A stretch of DNA of 64,000 bases from Streptomyces xanthii (GCF_014621695.1 NZ_CP061281.1:1674001-1738000), one strand, 5' to 3'. Shown: positions 41,919 to 53,570, counted from the first letter of the stretch. The notes: generated by a model not told the origin, from the letters alone. Program-made: numbers and translations.

Positions 41919-43841
41919 CTATCCCCCGTGGCCCGCGTGACCTTCCTCGTGACCTCCTCCGTGGTCTCCGCCGTGCCCGGCGCCGTGGTCGAACTTCAGC
42001 GCCTCCTTCGGCATCACGACGAACGGCCGCATCATCCCCATGTCCTCGTGCTCCAGCAGGTGGCAGTGGTACATGAACCGCCCGTACGCCCCGTCGAAGC
42101 GCCCCATGACACGCAGCATCTGCCCGGGCAGCGCGCGGAAGACGTCCTTGTGGCCCTGCTCGTTCGGCGGGACCGGGACCGCGCCGCCGGGCTCGGGACG
42201 GACCGGCTTCGCGGTGCCGCCCGTCGTGGCGTCGAAGCCGGTGACGTCGTACACGTCGCGGCCGAGGATCTGGAAGTCGGCGAGATGGATGTGCATGGGG
42301 TGCACGACCGGCGGGTTCACCGCGAGGTTCAGGAAGCTCCACTGCTCGTGGGAGCCCTCGGCGAGGGTGAAGCCGAGCCCGTCGTTGAACGTCCGCGCGG
42401 TGCGCCGGTAGGTCTTCACCGCCCCCTCGGCGTCGGCGACCTGGATGATGCCCTCGGCGGGCAGGCTCAGCCCCTCGGGCTCCTCGATCTCGGTCATCTC
42501 CCAGATCTCGGGGTGACCGCCGCCGCCCTTCGTGGCCGGAGGGGTCAGCACGATCAGCCGGTGCCCGTGCTCGATGTCGTGCGTCAGCCGCCGGAAGGAC
42601 CCCGACAGCACGTCGGGCAGGGTGAACGGGTCCGGCGCGCACGAGGTCCCCACGCGGAACTCGAGCACGTGCGGGTACGGCACGTCGCCCGCCGGATCGG
42701 GCACGCCCGGCGCCGCGCCCGGCCCCTTGTTGACGAGGCGGACGCGGCGGCCGGCGAGCGCCCCGAAGTCGATCAGCAGGTCCATCCGCTCGGCCGGCGC
42801 GATCGTGAGCACCGGCAGCGCCCCCTCGAAGTCGACCGGCACCGGGCGCGGCAGCAGGCCGCCGTCGCTGCCGATCTGCTTCAGGACCCCGGGCACCGCC
42901 TGCCCGTCCTCGTCGACGAGGACGAGGTCGAAGATGCGCGCGTTCGACGCGTTGACGAGACGGAAGCGGTACCAGGCCGGGTCCACCTCGGCGTACGGCC
43001 AGATCCGGCCGTTGACCGTCGTGTACGGGCCGGTGAACGGGATGGAGACCGGCTTGCCCGTCTCCGGGTTCGCCGCCTGGACGACGGCCGTCTTGTGCAG
43101 CAGCCGCCCGTTGAGCGCCCCGTCCTCGTCCGTGTCCAGGTTCCGGTCGGCGAGCAGGAGCGGTATCTCACGGTCCCCGGAGGGCAGCCCGAGGGCGTCC
43201 TCCTCGTCGTCCCGGATCAGGTAGGTGCCGTACAGGCCCGTCTGCACGTTCCACCGCGTGATGTTCATGGCATGGTCGTGGTACCACCACTGCACCGCCT
43301 GGTGGTCGTTCGGGTACTCGGCGAGCTGGGCGTCACCGAAGCCCACCGCGTTGTCCGCCCAGCCGTCGTTGCCGCCGCCCGTCTGGGCGCCGTGCAGATG
43401 GGTCACGGACCAGGCGGGCAGCGCGGCCACGTCCTCGTTCGGCGGCACGCCCTCGCGGCCCGGACGGGTGGTCGGGCTCGGTGCGGCGATGGGCACCTCC
43501 ACCGCCGTGACCGGGTACGCGCCGCCCTTCGGAATGCGGTTCGTCCACGCGATGCGCACGCGCTGTCCGCGCCGCACCTCGATGGTCGGGCCCGGCACCG
43601 TGCCCTCGTACCCCCACATGAGGGTCGGCGGGAGCTGCGGGTGCAGCCGCTGCCAGGTGGGGCGCAGGGCGATCTCGGTCTCCCTGCGCACGTCCCCGGC
43701 GGCGGGCCGCAGCACCGGCGGCACGGTCAACGGCGCGACGTACGGCGCCAGTTCCGCTCCCCCGGTCCCCGCCCCGGACGCCGGGTCGGACGCCGGGTCG
43801 GACGCGGTGCCGGTCTGTGTGTGCTCGATGATGTCGGTCAA
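41919..43841 (-). CDS. Multicopper oxidase, phenoxazinone synthase/CotA-like
   Basis: A 640-aa three-cupredoxin laccase-like enzyme. The copper motifs are complete: [23 protein letters not shown] and [14 protein letters not shown]. It resembles phenoxazinone synthase (PhsA) in size and in the opening TDIIE. It oxidises phenols/aminophenols with O2. No Sec or Tat signal is visible, as in PhsA. The last 25 residues are His/Gly-rich ([17 protein letters not shown]), a probable copper-binding tail. The start appears to be TTG 43839-43841, with a G-rich stretch about 12 nt upstream. Confidence 0.9.
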   Translation of the reverse strand: MTDIIEHTQTGTASDPASDPASGAGTGGAELAPYVAPLTVPPVLRPAAGDVRRETEIALRPTWQRLHPQLPPTLMWGYEGTVPGPTIEVRRGQRVRIAWTNRIPKGGAYPVTAVEVPIAAPSPTTRPGREGVPPNEDVAALPAWSVTHLHGAQTGGGNDGWADNAVGFGDAQLAEYPNDHQAVQWWYHDHAMNITRWNVQTGLYGTYLIRDDEEDALGLPSGDREIPLLLADRNLDTDEDGALNGRLLHKTAVVQAANPETGKPVSIPFTGPYTTVNGRIWPYAEVDPAWYRFRLVNASNARIFDLVLVDEDGQAVPGVLKQIGSDGGLLPRPVPVDFEGALPVLTIAPAERMDLLIDFGALAGRRVRLVNKGPGAAPGVPDPAGDVPYPHVLEFRVGTSCAPDPFTLPDVLSGSFRRLTHDIEHGHRLIVLTPPATKGGGGHPEIWEMTEIEEPEGLSLPAEGIIQVADAEGAVKTYRRTARTFNDGLGFTLAEGSHEQWSFLNLAVNPPVVHPMHIHLADFQILGRDVYDVTGFDATTGGTAKPVRPEPGGAVPVPPNEQGHKDVFRALPGQMLRVMGRFDGAYGRFMYHCHLLEHEDMGMMRPFVVMPKEALKFDHGAGHGGDHGGGHEEGHAGHGG

Positions 43842-43931
43842 GGCAAGAACACCCCCGTGTGTTCTTCTCGATTCCCCCGTTGTACGGCCGGTCAGTGGCC
43901 GTGAGCCGCGCCGTGCGGCGCTCTCACCTCC

Positions 43932-46223
<2,292 letters not shown>

Positions 46224-46274
46224 CTATCGCGTGAACGGACGCCTGTTCGGGGCGACTTCGGGAAGGCGGCGCGC

Positions 46275-46280
46275 TATACA
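46275..46280 (+). promoter_or_regulatory. -10 box TATACA (leaderless)
   Basis: TATACA ends 6 nt before GTG 46287; no Shine-Dalgarno. Confidence 0.45.
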
Positions 46281-46286
46281 CGTCCC

Positions 46287-46931
46287 GTGCCGAAGACGCC
46301 CGTACGTGCCTGCCTGTCCCCTCGCCTGCTCGCCGCCGGCTGCGCCGCCGTGCTCGCCCTGGGCGGCGCGGCGCTCCCCGCGACCGCTTCTGCCGCGACC
46401 GCGTCGTCCGCGGCCGCCGCGCCCGTGCCGCGTACGGCGCGCGCGGCCCCGCACGCTCTCACCGAGGTCGCCTCGCTCGCGGCGGACCGGCTCGCGCTCG
46501 CCGACAAGGTGGCGGCCGCGAAGTACGGCACGCCGGCCCCGATCGACGACCCGGCGCGCGAGCGGCAGGTCCTCGACGACGTGGCCCGCCGGGCGGTGGC
46601 GCTCGGCCTGGACCCCGCGTGGGCGCAGGCCGTGTTCCGTGACCAGATGGAGGCCAACAAGCAGGTGCAGCGCGGCCTGTACGCCCGCTGGGACGCGCAT
46701 CCCGAGGAGCGGCCCGCCGAGCGCCCGGACCTGGCGAAGGAGGTCCGCCCGGCGCTCGACCGCATCACGGTCGCCCTCCTCGACGCCCTGCGCGCGACGG
46801 CCCCCGCCCGTACGTCACCTGCCTGCACGCCGCTGCTGGCCTCGGCGGCTCTGCGCGCGGCGCACACGCACGGGTTCGACGCGCTCCACGCGGGCGCGCT
46901 GGCCCGCGCGCTGCCCTCGGTGTGCGGCTAG
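46287..46931 (+). CDS. Exported chorismate mutase (AroQ-gamma type)
   Basis: A 214-aa protein with an Ala-rich signal peptide (about residues 1-40) followed by an all-helical chorismate mutase. Family hallmarks are AADRLALADKVAAAKYG, PIDDPARERQVL, and VFRDQMEANKQVQ before the Trp of RGLYARW. This is the secreted type known from Mycobacterium tuberculosis. It converts chorismate to prephenate outside the cytoplasm; why is unknown. Two C-terminal cysteines (in SPACTPLL and PSVCG) may form a disulfide as in that family. It is divergent from geosmin synthase. Confidence 0.88.
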   Translation: MPKTPVRACLSPRLLAAGCAAVLALGGAALPATASAATASSAAAAPVPRTARAAPHALTEVASLAADRLALADKVAAAKYGTPAPIDDPARERQVLDDVARRAVALGLDPAWAQAVFRDQMEANKQVQRGLYARWDAHPEERPAERPDLAKEVRPALDRITVALLDALRATAPARTSPACTPLLASAALRAAHTHGFDALHAGALARALPSVCG

Positions 46932-46970
46932 CGGGCCGCTGGGCCCGGTGTGCGGGCCGCCGGCGGGCCG

Positions 46971-47849
46971 CTAGCCCCAGTGCGCGGGCCGGTTCAGGCC
47001 CTGCGGTACGCGCGTGGTGGCGTCGCCGCGGGCCGCGTTGAGCTGGGCCTGGGTGAGGAACAGGGCGCCGGTGAGGTCGGCGCCGGTGAGGTTCGTGTCG
47101 CGCAGGTCGGCGCCGATGAGGTCCGCGTGGCGCAGGTCGGCGCCGGTCAGGTCGGCGGCCACGAGGAGGGCTCCGCGCAGGGTGGCGCCGCGCAGGTCGG
47201 CCTTGCGCAGGCGGGCGCCCACGAGGTCGGCGCCCCGGTGGTTCTTCCTGCGGCCCGGCACCTGCGCGCGGACGAGTTCGCTGGCCTTGAGCAGCAGCGT
47301 GTTGACCTCGTCGCGGATCGCGGGCACGTCGGCGGCGAGCAGTTCCCCGGCGCTCGCGCGGGTGAGCCGCTCGAGGTCGGCGCGGGCCCGCTCGGCGTCG
47401 CGGTGCACGGGCCGGGCCCGGTCGAGGTCCAGGACGTCGCTCAAGTACCAGAGCAGCTCGTGGAGATGGCGCATGACGGGGAAGACCTCGTACATCTGCC
47501 GGGCGGTCTTGGGCCGTTCGCGCCAGCTGACGCCTTCGTAGGTGACCTGGGAGACCTTCTGGCCCGCCCCGAAGCAGTCGAAGACGGTGCACCCCGGGTA
47601 GCCGCGGTCGCGCAGCGAGGCGTGGATGCCGCACCGGAAGTCGTCCTGGAGGTTGCGGCACGGTGAGCCCGCCGCCTTGTTCGCCGCGAAGTCGTGGGAC
47701 TTGGCGAAGGGCAGCGCGACACAGCACAGGCCGAAGCAGTCGCCGCAGTCGGCGACGAGATCGAGGCGCCGGCGGCCGGTGCCGGAGGCTTCGGGGGCGG
47801 TGGCGGCGGTGGTGTCGGGCGTGGTGCGGGGGGTCTCGCGGGAGGTCAC
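46971..47849 (-). CDS. Cysteine-cluster plus pentapeptide-repeat protein
   Basis: A 292-aa protein. The N-terminal part has clustered cysteines (CGDCFGLCC, then CRNL, RCGIH, GCTVFDC), a YkgJ-like metal or Fe-S binding pattern. The C-terminal part (about residues 215-270) is pentapeptide repeats (ADLVGARLRKADLRGATLRG), which fold into a right-handed beta helix. No toxin or gyrase link is visible. I chose GTG 47849 with GACAAT 7 nt upstream; ATG 47858 overlaps that hexamer. Its 3' end converges with the chorismate mutase gene. Confidence 0.82.
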   Translation of the reverse strand: MTSRETPRTTPDTTAATAPEASGTGRRRLDLVADCGDCFGLCCVALPFAKSHDFAANKAAGSPCRNLQDDFRCGIHASLRDRGYPGCTVFDCFGAGQKVSQVTYEGVSWRERPKTARQMYEVFPVMRHLHELLWYLSDVLDLDRARPVHRDAERARADLERLTRASAGELLAADVPAIRDEVNTLLLKASELVRAQVPGRRKNHRGADLVGARLRKADLRGATLRGALLVAADLTGADLRHADLIGADLRDTNLTGADLTGALFLTQAQLNAARGDATTRVPQGLNRPAHWG

Positions 47850-47954
47850 GCCCCCCATTGTCGCCGATCGCCCCCGCGCGCCCTCTTGTGGCCTTCGCGG
47901 CCCCGCGTCACCGTGGACGGCGTCCGGCACCGCCCCTCATCCCCGGGAGTCGAC

Positions 47955-48731
47955 GTGGCCTCCTCCTTTGTCCTGCCGCACGCACTGCACGGCGACGGTC
48001 CGCACAAGGTGATCGCGGTGCACGGCTGGTTCGCCGACCGCTCCGCCTACGCGCCGGTCGTCCCCGATCTGGACCGTTCCTCCTTCCAGTACGCGCTGGT
48101 CGACCTGCGCGGCTACGGGGAGGCGAAGGACACCCCGGGCGCGTACACGACCGCCGAGGGCGCGGCCGACGTGCTGGATCTCGCGGACCGGCTCGGCTGG
48201 GAGCGCTTCTCGCTGATCGGGCACTCGATGGGCGGCAGCGTGGCGCAGCGCGTGGTCGCGACGGCCCCGCACCGGGTGCGGCGGCTCGCGGGCGTCTCGC
48301 CGGTCCCGGCGTCGGGTCTGCAACTGCCGCCCGAGCAGTGGGAGTTGTTCCCCACGGCGGACACGAAACCGGAGCACCGCCGCGCGATCCTCGACGTCAC
48401 GACGGGCGGCGTCCGCCCGGCGGCGTGGCTGGACCGGATGGTGGAGCGTTCCCTGGCGGTCAGCGACGTCAAGGCGTTCCGCGCCTGGCTCGACTCGTGG
48501 ACCGGCGACGACTTCCACACCGACCTGGAGGGCTGCACGACCCCCGCGCTCACCGTCACCGGTCAGCTCGACCCGGCGCTGTCGGCGGAGCTGATGCGCG
48601 GCACGTGGCTGCGCTGGTTCACCCGCGGCGAGCTCGTCGACCTGCCGGTGTGCGGGCACTACGCGATGGACGAGGCGCCGCTCGCGCTGATCCGGGTGGT
48701 GGAGGACTTCCTGCGGGCGGACGGCGCGTGA
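47955..48731 (+). CDS. Alpha/beta hydrolase
   Basis: A 258-aa soluble alpha/beta-fold hydrolase. The oxyanion-hole region is VHGWFADRSAY, the nucleophile elbow GHSMGGS and the catalytic His is in CGHYAMDEAP. The acid is probably in TGQLDPALS. The substrate is unknown. GTG 47955 follows CGGGAG by 5 nt. The stop overlaps the P450 start (GTGA), so hydrolase and P450 are translationally coupled and may act in one catabolic route. Confidence 0.9.
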   Translation: MASSFVLPHALHGDGPHKVIAVHGWFADRSAYAPVVPDLDRSSFQYALVDLRGYGEAKDTPGAYTTAEGAADVLDLADRLGWERFSLIGHSMGGSVAQRVVATAPHRVRRLAGVSPVPASGLQLPPEQWELFPTADTKPEHRRAILDVTTGGVRPAAWLDRMVERSLAVSDVKAFRAWLDSWTGDDFHTDLEGCTTPALTVTGQLDPALSAELMRGTWLRWFTRGELVDLPVCGHYAMDEAPLALIRVVEDFLRADGA

Positions 48732-49966
48732 GCGGCGCGGTGCCGGACGTCTTCGACCCGCGGCTGTACGGTCACGGCGTCCCGCACGACCGGTACCGCG
48801 TCCTGCGCGACCGTCACCCCGTGGCGTGGCAGGCGGAACCGGCGGTCCTCGGCTGGCCCGAGGGCCCCGGCTTCTGGGCGGTGACCCGGCACGCGGACGT
48901 GGTGCGGGTCATCAAGGACGCGCGGACGTACTCGTCGTTCCTGGGCGCCACCCAGATCCGCGACCCGGACCCGGCGGACCTGCCGTTCATCCGCGGCATG
49001 ATGCTCAACCAGGATCCGCCGTCCCACGGCCGGCTGCGCCGTCTGGTCAGCCGGGCGTTCACGCCGCGCCGCGTGGAGGCGTTCGAGAGGTCGGTGCGCG
49101 AGCGGGCGGCGTCCTTGCTGGCCAAGGCCCTCGAACCCGACGGCGCGGACACGGTGGACCTGGTCGGCACGGTCACCGACGACTACGCGCTGCTGAATCT
49201 CGCGGACCTGCTCGGCGTGCCGGAGTCCGACCGGGGCCTGATGCTGCACTGGACGCGCCGGGTCATCGGCTACCAGGACCCGGACGAGGCGGCCGGGTCC
49301 GCGGACGGCGGCCCGCAGGTGAACCCGCGCTCCCCTTCGGCGCTGGCCGACATGTTCGCGTACGCGGACGAACTGTCGGCCCACAAGCGCGCGCACCCGG
49401 CCGACGACATCATGACGACGCTCGCGACGGACCCGGATCTCACGCCGGGCGAGCGGCAGATGTTCTTCTTCCTGCTCACGATCGCGGGCAACGACACGGT
49501 GCGCAGCGCGGCCCCCGGCGGCGTGGCGCTCCTCGCCGATGACCCGTCCGCGTACGAGCGGCTGCGATCGTGCCGGGCCGACGTGCCGACGGCCGTGGAC
49601 GAGCTGCTGCGCCGGCACCCGCCGGTGCTGACCTTCCGCCGCACGGCGGCACGGGACACGACGCTCGCGGGCACGCGCATCGCGCGGGGCGACAAGGTCG
49701 TCGTGTTCCACGCGTCCGCCAACCACGACGAGCGGGTCTTCCCCGACCCGTTCCGCCTGGACCTGGGCCGCTCCCCCAACCCGCACGTCTCGTTCGGTGA
49801 CGGCCCGCACGTGTGCCTCGGCGCGCATTTCGCGCGGCTTCAGCTGCGGGTGCTCCACGAGGAGCTGGGCCGGGCGGCGCCGGCGCTGCGGCTCGCGGAG
49901 CCGCCGCGCCGGCTGGTGTCGAACTTCATCAACGGGATCAAGGAGCTCCGGGTGACCCGGAGCTGA
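48728..49966 (+). CDS. Cytochrome P450
   Basis: A 412-aa soluble P450 monooxygenase with all motifs: I-helix TIAGNDTVRSA, ExxR as ELLR, and heme loop FGDGPHVCLGAHFARLQ. The C-terminal NGIKELRV is typical of the CYP124/125/142-like group that hydroxylates lipid or sterol side chains in actinobacteria, so a lipid-like substrate is a guess. Start GTG 48728 overlaps the hydrolase stop. No ferredoxin gene is adjacent. The end is 4 nt from the convergent msrB. Confidence 0.93.
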   Translation: MSGAVPDVFDPRLYGHGVPHDRYRVLRDRHPVAWQAEPAVLGWPEGPGFWAVTRHADVVRVIKDARTYSSFLGATQIRDPDPADLPFIRGMMLNQDPPSHGRLRRLVSRAFTPRRVEAFERSVRERAASLLAKALEPDGADTVDLVGTVTDDYALLNLADLLGVPESDRGLMLHWTRRVIGYQDPDEAAGSADGGPQVNPRSPSALADMFAYADELSAHKRAHPADDIMTTLATDPDLTPGERQMFFFLLTIAGNDTVRSAAPGGVALLADDPSAYERLRSCRADVPTAVDELLRRHPPVLTFRRTAARDTTLAGTRIARGDKVVVFHASANHDERVFPDPFRLDLGRSPNPHVSFGDGPHVCLGAHFARLQLRVLHEELGRAAPALRLAEPPRRLVSNFINGIKELRVTRS

Positions 49967-49970
49967 CCGG

Positions 49971-50375
49971 CTACTCCGTCGGCGACAGACGCAGCGAGAT
50001 CGAGTTGATGCAGTACCGCTGGTCCGTCGGGGTGGAGTACCCCTCACCCTCGAACACATGCCCGAGGTGGGAGCCGCAGCGGGAGCAGCGGACCTCGGTG
50101 CGCACCATGCCGTGCGAGCGGTCCTCGATCAGCTCCACGGCGTCCGAGTCCTTCGGGTCGTAGAAGGACGGCCAGCCGCAGTGCGACTCGAACTTCTCCG
50201 TGGAGGTGAAGAGCTCGGCGCCGCAGGCGCGGCAGGAGTAGACGCCCTGCGTCTTGGTGTCCGTGTACTCACCGACGAAGGCGGGCTCCGTGCCGGCCTG
50301 GCGCAGTACCGCGTACTCCGCCGGGCTCAGCTCCGCGCGCCACTGCTCGTCCGGCTTCTCGACGTCGTACGACAT
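49971..50375 (-). CDS. msrB: Peptide-methionine (R)-S-oxide reductase
   Basis: A 134-aa MsrB that repairs methionine-R-sulfoxide with thioredoxin. Zinc cysteines are in CRACGAEL and RCSRCGSHLGHVF, the substrate-site motif is CGWPSFYDP, and the catalytic cysteine is in RYCINSISL. ATG 50375 has GGAGGG upstream. The murC stop is 4 nt upstream on the same strand, so the two are probably in one operon. Confidence 0.96.
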   Translation of the reverse strand: MSYDVEKPDEQWRAELSPAEYAVLRQAGTEPAFVGEYTDTKTQGVYSCRACGAELFTSTEKFESHCGWPSFYDPKDSDAVELIEDRSHGMVRTEVRCSRCGSHLGHVFEGEGYSTPTDQRYCINSISLRLSPTE

Positions 50376-50379
50376 GTGC

Positions 50380-51774
50380 TCATCCCTCCAGGTGGGTCAG
50401 GATCCGCGGGCCGAGGTCCGTGACGTCGCCCGCGCCCATGGTGAGAACGAGATCGCCGGGCTTGGCCATTCCCGCGATCGCGGCGACGGCGGCGTCCTTG
50501 TCGGGCGCGGCCTGCACGTCGGCGCCCGCGGCGCGGGCCGCGTCGATGATCAGGGCGCTCGTGATGCCCGGGATCGGGTCCTCGCGGGCCGGGTAGATGT
50601 CGAGGACCACGGAGGCGTCGGCGAGGGCGAGGGCGTCGCCCATCTCCTTGCCGAGCTCCTGGGTGCGGGAGAAGAGGTGCGGCTGGAAGAGGACGAGGAG
50701 GCGGGCGTCACCGGCGGCCGAGCGCATGGCCTCCAGGTCGGCGGTCATCTCGGTGGGGTGGTGCGCGTACGAGTCGATGACCTGCACGCCGTTCACCTCG
50801 CCCTTGAGCTGGAGGCGGCGCTTGACGCCGGTGTACGCCTTGAGGGCGGAGGCGAGGTTGCGGGCCGGGATGCCGAGGGCGACGCCCGCCGCGAGGGCCG
50901 CGACCGCGTTGTGCGCGTAGTGGCGGCCGGGGACCGAGACGGTGAAGGTCAGCAGCTTCCCGTCGAGCAGAACCGTCACCTCACTGGTGAGGCCGCGCGG
51001 GGTGATCTTGTGGATGCGGATGTCGGAGGACTCCGACTCGCCGTACGTGACGACCTTGAGGGACGTCGTGTCGCGGATGCGGCGGGTGAGCTCGACGGCG
51101 CCCGCCTGGTCGGCTGCGATGACGAGGGTGCCGCCGGGGACGATCTTCGAGGTGAAGGTCTCGAAGGAGTCGTAGATCTCGTCCATCGACGCGTAGTTGG
51201 CGTGGTGGTCGAGCTCGACGTTGAGGATGATCGCGACTTCCGGCGTGTACTTGTGGAAGCTGCGGTCCGACTCGTCGGCCTCGGCGACGAAGATGTCGCC
51301 CTCGCCGTGCAGCGCGTTCGAGCCCGGGGCGTCGAGGTCGCCGCCGATCGCGTACGACGGGTTCAGGCCGAGGGAGGACAGGGACACCGCGAGCATCGAC
51401 GTCGTGGTGGTCTTGCCGTGGGTACCGGCCACCGCGATGGGGCGCAGGCCGTCCATGAGGGCGGCGAGGGCGTCGGAGCGGTGCACGACCGGGATGCCGA
51501 GCTCCTTGGCGCGGGCCAGCTCCGGATTGTCCTCGCGGATCGCGGAGGAGACCACGATCGCGGTCGCGTCGGGCGCGACGTGCGCGGCGTCGTGCCCGAT
51601 GTGGACCGTGGCGCCGAGCGCGCGCAGGGCCTGGGCGGTCGCGGACTCGCGCGCGTCGCTGCCGGCGACGCGGGCGCCGCGCTGGGTGAGGATCTTGGCG
51701 ATGCCCGACATTCCGGCGCCGCCGATGCCGATGAAGTGCGGTCGGTCCATGGCGGTAGGAAGGCCCGGTGCCAT
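50380..51774 (-). CDS. murC: UDP-N-acetylmuramate--L-alanine ligase
   Basis: A 464-aa essential peptidoglycan enzyme that adds L-Ala to UDP-MurNAc in the cytoplasm. The N-terminal Rossmann motif GIGGAGMSGIA, the ATP loop GTHGKTTTTSM and the central DESDRSF/ELDHHANY metal region are all present. ATG 51774 follows GGGGAG by 8 nt. It is not next to the main dcw cluster genes here, as is usual in Streptomyces. Confidence 0.97.
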   Translation of the reverse strand: MAPGLPTAMDRPHFIGIGGAGMSGIAKILTQRGARVAGSDARESATAQALRALGATVHIGHDAAHVAPDATAIVVSSAIREDNPELARAKELGIPVVHRSDALAALMDGLRPIAVAGTHGKTTTTSMLAVSLSSLGLNPSYAIGGDLDAPGSNALHGEGDIFVAEADESDRSFHKYTPEVAIILNVELDHHANYASMDEIYDSFETFTSKIVPGGTLVIAADQAGAVELTRRIRDTTSLKVVTYGESESSDIRIHKITPRGLTSEVTVLLDGKLLTFTVSVPGRHYAHNAVAALAAGVALGIPARNLASALKAYTGVKRRLQLKGEVNGVQVIDSYAHHPTEMTADLEAMRSAAGDARLLVLFQPHLFSRTQELGKEMGDALALADASVVLDIYPAREDPIPGITSALIIDAARAAGADVQAAPDKDAAVAAIAGMAKPGDLVLTMGAGDVTDLGPRILTHLEG

Positions 51775-52114
51775 AGGTGTGTCTCCCCTGAGTCCTCTGA
51801 GGTGCCGGTGAGGTACCGGCCGTGCCGGGCCCGCGGTCACAACGCCCCCGGGCCGCTCCCAGCCTATTGCCTCACCGCTCCGGCTCCCGCACCACGGCCC
51901 GCCTCGCCCCACGGCGGGTCGCCCCACCCCTGCGGACGCGGCAAGGCGCGGGCTCGGCGGTCGGGCCACGATCCCACCCGGCGAGCATGCGCCGGCCCGA
52001 CGGTGGCCCCCGGGCCACCCGCTCTCCAGGCGCTCGCCCCCTCCGCCGGGCGAGAGCGCGGGCGGGCCGCTCTCCGGCCCGGAGCGGCAGAGATCCGCGC
52101 CCCGCCGGCAGGCG
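51775..52114. other. 340-bp gap without a recognised gene
   Basis: Very C/G-rich, with no frame that looks coding on either strand. It must contain the murC promoter, but no convincing -10/-35 was seen. Purine and pyrimidine runs near 52030-52090 can form weak hairpins. Confidence 0.5.
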
Positions 52115-52588
52115 CTACGCCTTGCTGTGGGAGAAGAGCTTGAGGACCGGGACGCCGACCTTGTGGCGGGCTCGGGAGGCCCAGTCGCGGTGGAAGAACT
52201 CCTCGACGTAGTGCGGGTCGGTGAGGACGATGACCTCGTCCGCGTCGACCTCGTCCACCCGGGTCTTCAGCGCGTCCAGCGGGTGGTCCTCGACGAGGCG
52301 CCCCTCGGCGGCGCAGCCGGCCTGGTGCAGGGCCGTGAGCGAGACCGCGAGGGCCTGCTCGGCGGGGCCCCGGGCGTCGTCGCCCTCGGGGACGTCGCGT
52401 TCCTTGGCCGCCTCGTCCAGCTCCCCCATCGCGACGTCGTCGATGGCCCGCAGCAGGCGGTCCGCCTGGTCGCCGCGGGGCTGGAGCAGCACGTGGAAGG
52501 AGACCTCTTCGTCGCCGTGCAAGGTCGTGACGAACTCCACGTCGGCGGACGTCAGGGCCTTCTCGATCATCAATACGCTCGTGAACAC
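52115..52588 (-). CDS. Conserved actinobacterial protein, UspA-like
   Basis: A 157-aa soluble protein opening FTSVLMIEKALTSADVEFVTTLHGDE, which I recognise as a conserved Streptomyces protein of unknown role. The second half (DALKTRVDEVDADEVIVLTDPHYVEEFF) has the alternating beta/alpha pattern and DEVIVLT strand of universal-stress-like folds, but no clear ATP loop. I chose GTG 52588 over the ATG six codons downstream, because the FTSVLM residues are conserved as I remember them. A purine-rich GAAGGG lies 8 nt upstream. Confidence 0.78.
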   Translation of the reverse strand: MFTSVLMIEKALTSADVEFVTTLHGDEEVSFHVLLQPRGDQADRLLRAIDDVAMGELDEAAKERDVPEGDDARGPAEQALAVSLTALHQAGCAAEGRLVEDHPLDALKTRVDEVDADEVIVLTDPHYVEEFFHRDWASRARHKVGVPVLKLFSHSKA

Positions 52589-52721
52589 GACGGGCGCCCT
52601 TCTTCTCCTACCGTGGCCCGCCCGGGAGCGGGTCACTGGGGACCTGCGGAAACCATCCTGCCCCGTGGCCGCACGGGGTCTGCGAGTTTTAGTGTGCCCA
52701 GCGGAAGCGAAACGGAACGAC

Positions 52722-53534
52722 TCATTCCGCCGAGTGTCGGCGACACCGGTACCGGGAGAAGAGGAAACCGTCCTCCTCCAGAAGAGATGCCAGGTCGAAA
52801 CGTTCCGGCACGACAAGAGCGGAACCTCCCGCGATGCGCTGCGCGTCGCCCGCCGTGAGCATCGGCGAGAGCGTCAGACAGAGCTCGTCGAGCACCTGCG
52901 CGGCGATGAACTGACCCAGCATCCGCGGCCCGCCCTCCGTGAGCAGCCGCCGGTGCCCGCGCCCGGCCAGCGCCCTGACCGCGCGGTGCGGATCCACCGC
53001 CCGGCCCTCGCCCGCGATGAGCACCTCCGCGCCCGCCTTGCGCGCCGCCTCCACCCGGTCCGGCGGAGCCCCCGCACCGGTGATCAGGTACGTGGGGACC
53101 AGCGGCGCGGTGAAGAGCGGCAGGGTGAAGTCCAGGTCCAGGGAGCCGCTGATCACGGCGATGGACGGGGCCGGACCCTGCCCCGCCGCCTCCCGGCGCG
53201 CGGTGAAGGCCTCCCGGGCGCGGGCCGGCCGGTACCCCTCCAGGCGGACCGTCTCGGCCCCGACGACGACCACGTCGGCGAGTCCGCGCAGGGTGCCGAA
53301 GATCCGCATGTCCGTCGGGCAGGAGATGGGCTGGGAGCGGCCGTCGTGCTGGGCCGCGCCGTCCAGGGTGGAGACCATGTTGGCGCGCAGCCACACGTCC
53401 CCCTCGGCCAGGTCGGGGTAGGCGTAGGCGTCGGCGAGCGCGTCGAGGCCCCACTCACCGTCCGCGGGGCCGTCCCGCCCCTCCCGGCCCTGGTGATCTG
53501 CTGTTTCGTACGTCACAGGGAACAGGCGTCGCAT
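52722..53534 (-). CDS. Pyrimidine reductase family protein (RibD C-terminal-like)
   Basis: A 270-aa NADPH-dependent reductase-like protein resembling the C-terminal (DHFR-like) domain of RibD. Conserved segments are ANMVSTLDGAA, GLADVVVVGAETVRLEGY, LLTEGGPRMLGQF and LCLTLSPML. The deaminase domain is absent. It could act in riboflavin or a related pathway, but no rib genes are nearby. ATG 53534 has CAGACT 6 nt upstream and no RBS. Confidence 0.87.
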   Translation of the reverse strand: MRRLFPVTYETADHQGREGRDGPADGEWGLDALADAYAYPDLAEGDVWLRANMVSTLDGAAQHDGRSQPISCPTDMRIFGTLRGLADVVVVGAETVRLEGYRPARAREAFTARREAAGQGPAPSIAVISGSLDLDFTLPLFTAPLVPTYLITGAGAPPDRVEAARKAGAEVLIAGEGRAVDPHRAVRALAGRGHRRLLTEGGPRMLGQFIAAQVLDELCLTLSPMLTAGDAQRIAGGSALVVPERFDLASLLEEDGFLFSRYRCRRHSAE

Positions 53535-53540
53535 GGGTGC

Positions 53541-53546
53541 AGTCTG
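53541..53546 (-). promoter_or_regulatory. -10-like CAGACT facing the zapE promoter
   Basis: CAGACT 6 nt before ATG 53534 on minus. Its -35 would overlap the TAGACT (53557-53562) that lies 8 nt before zapE on plus, giving overlapping divergent promoters. Confidence 0.4.
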
Positions 53547-53570
53547 GCACGGCGCCTAGACTGAGGAGCT

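Noticed and set aside
46932..46970. Short tandem GCGGGCCGC units as a repeat array
   Set aside because: Only three irregular copies in 39 bp between convergent genes; best seen as a possible weak terminator.
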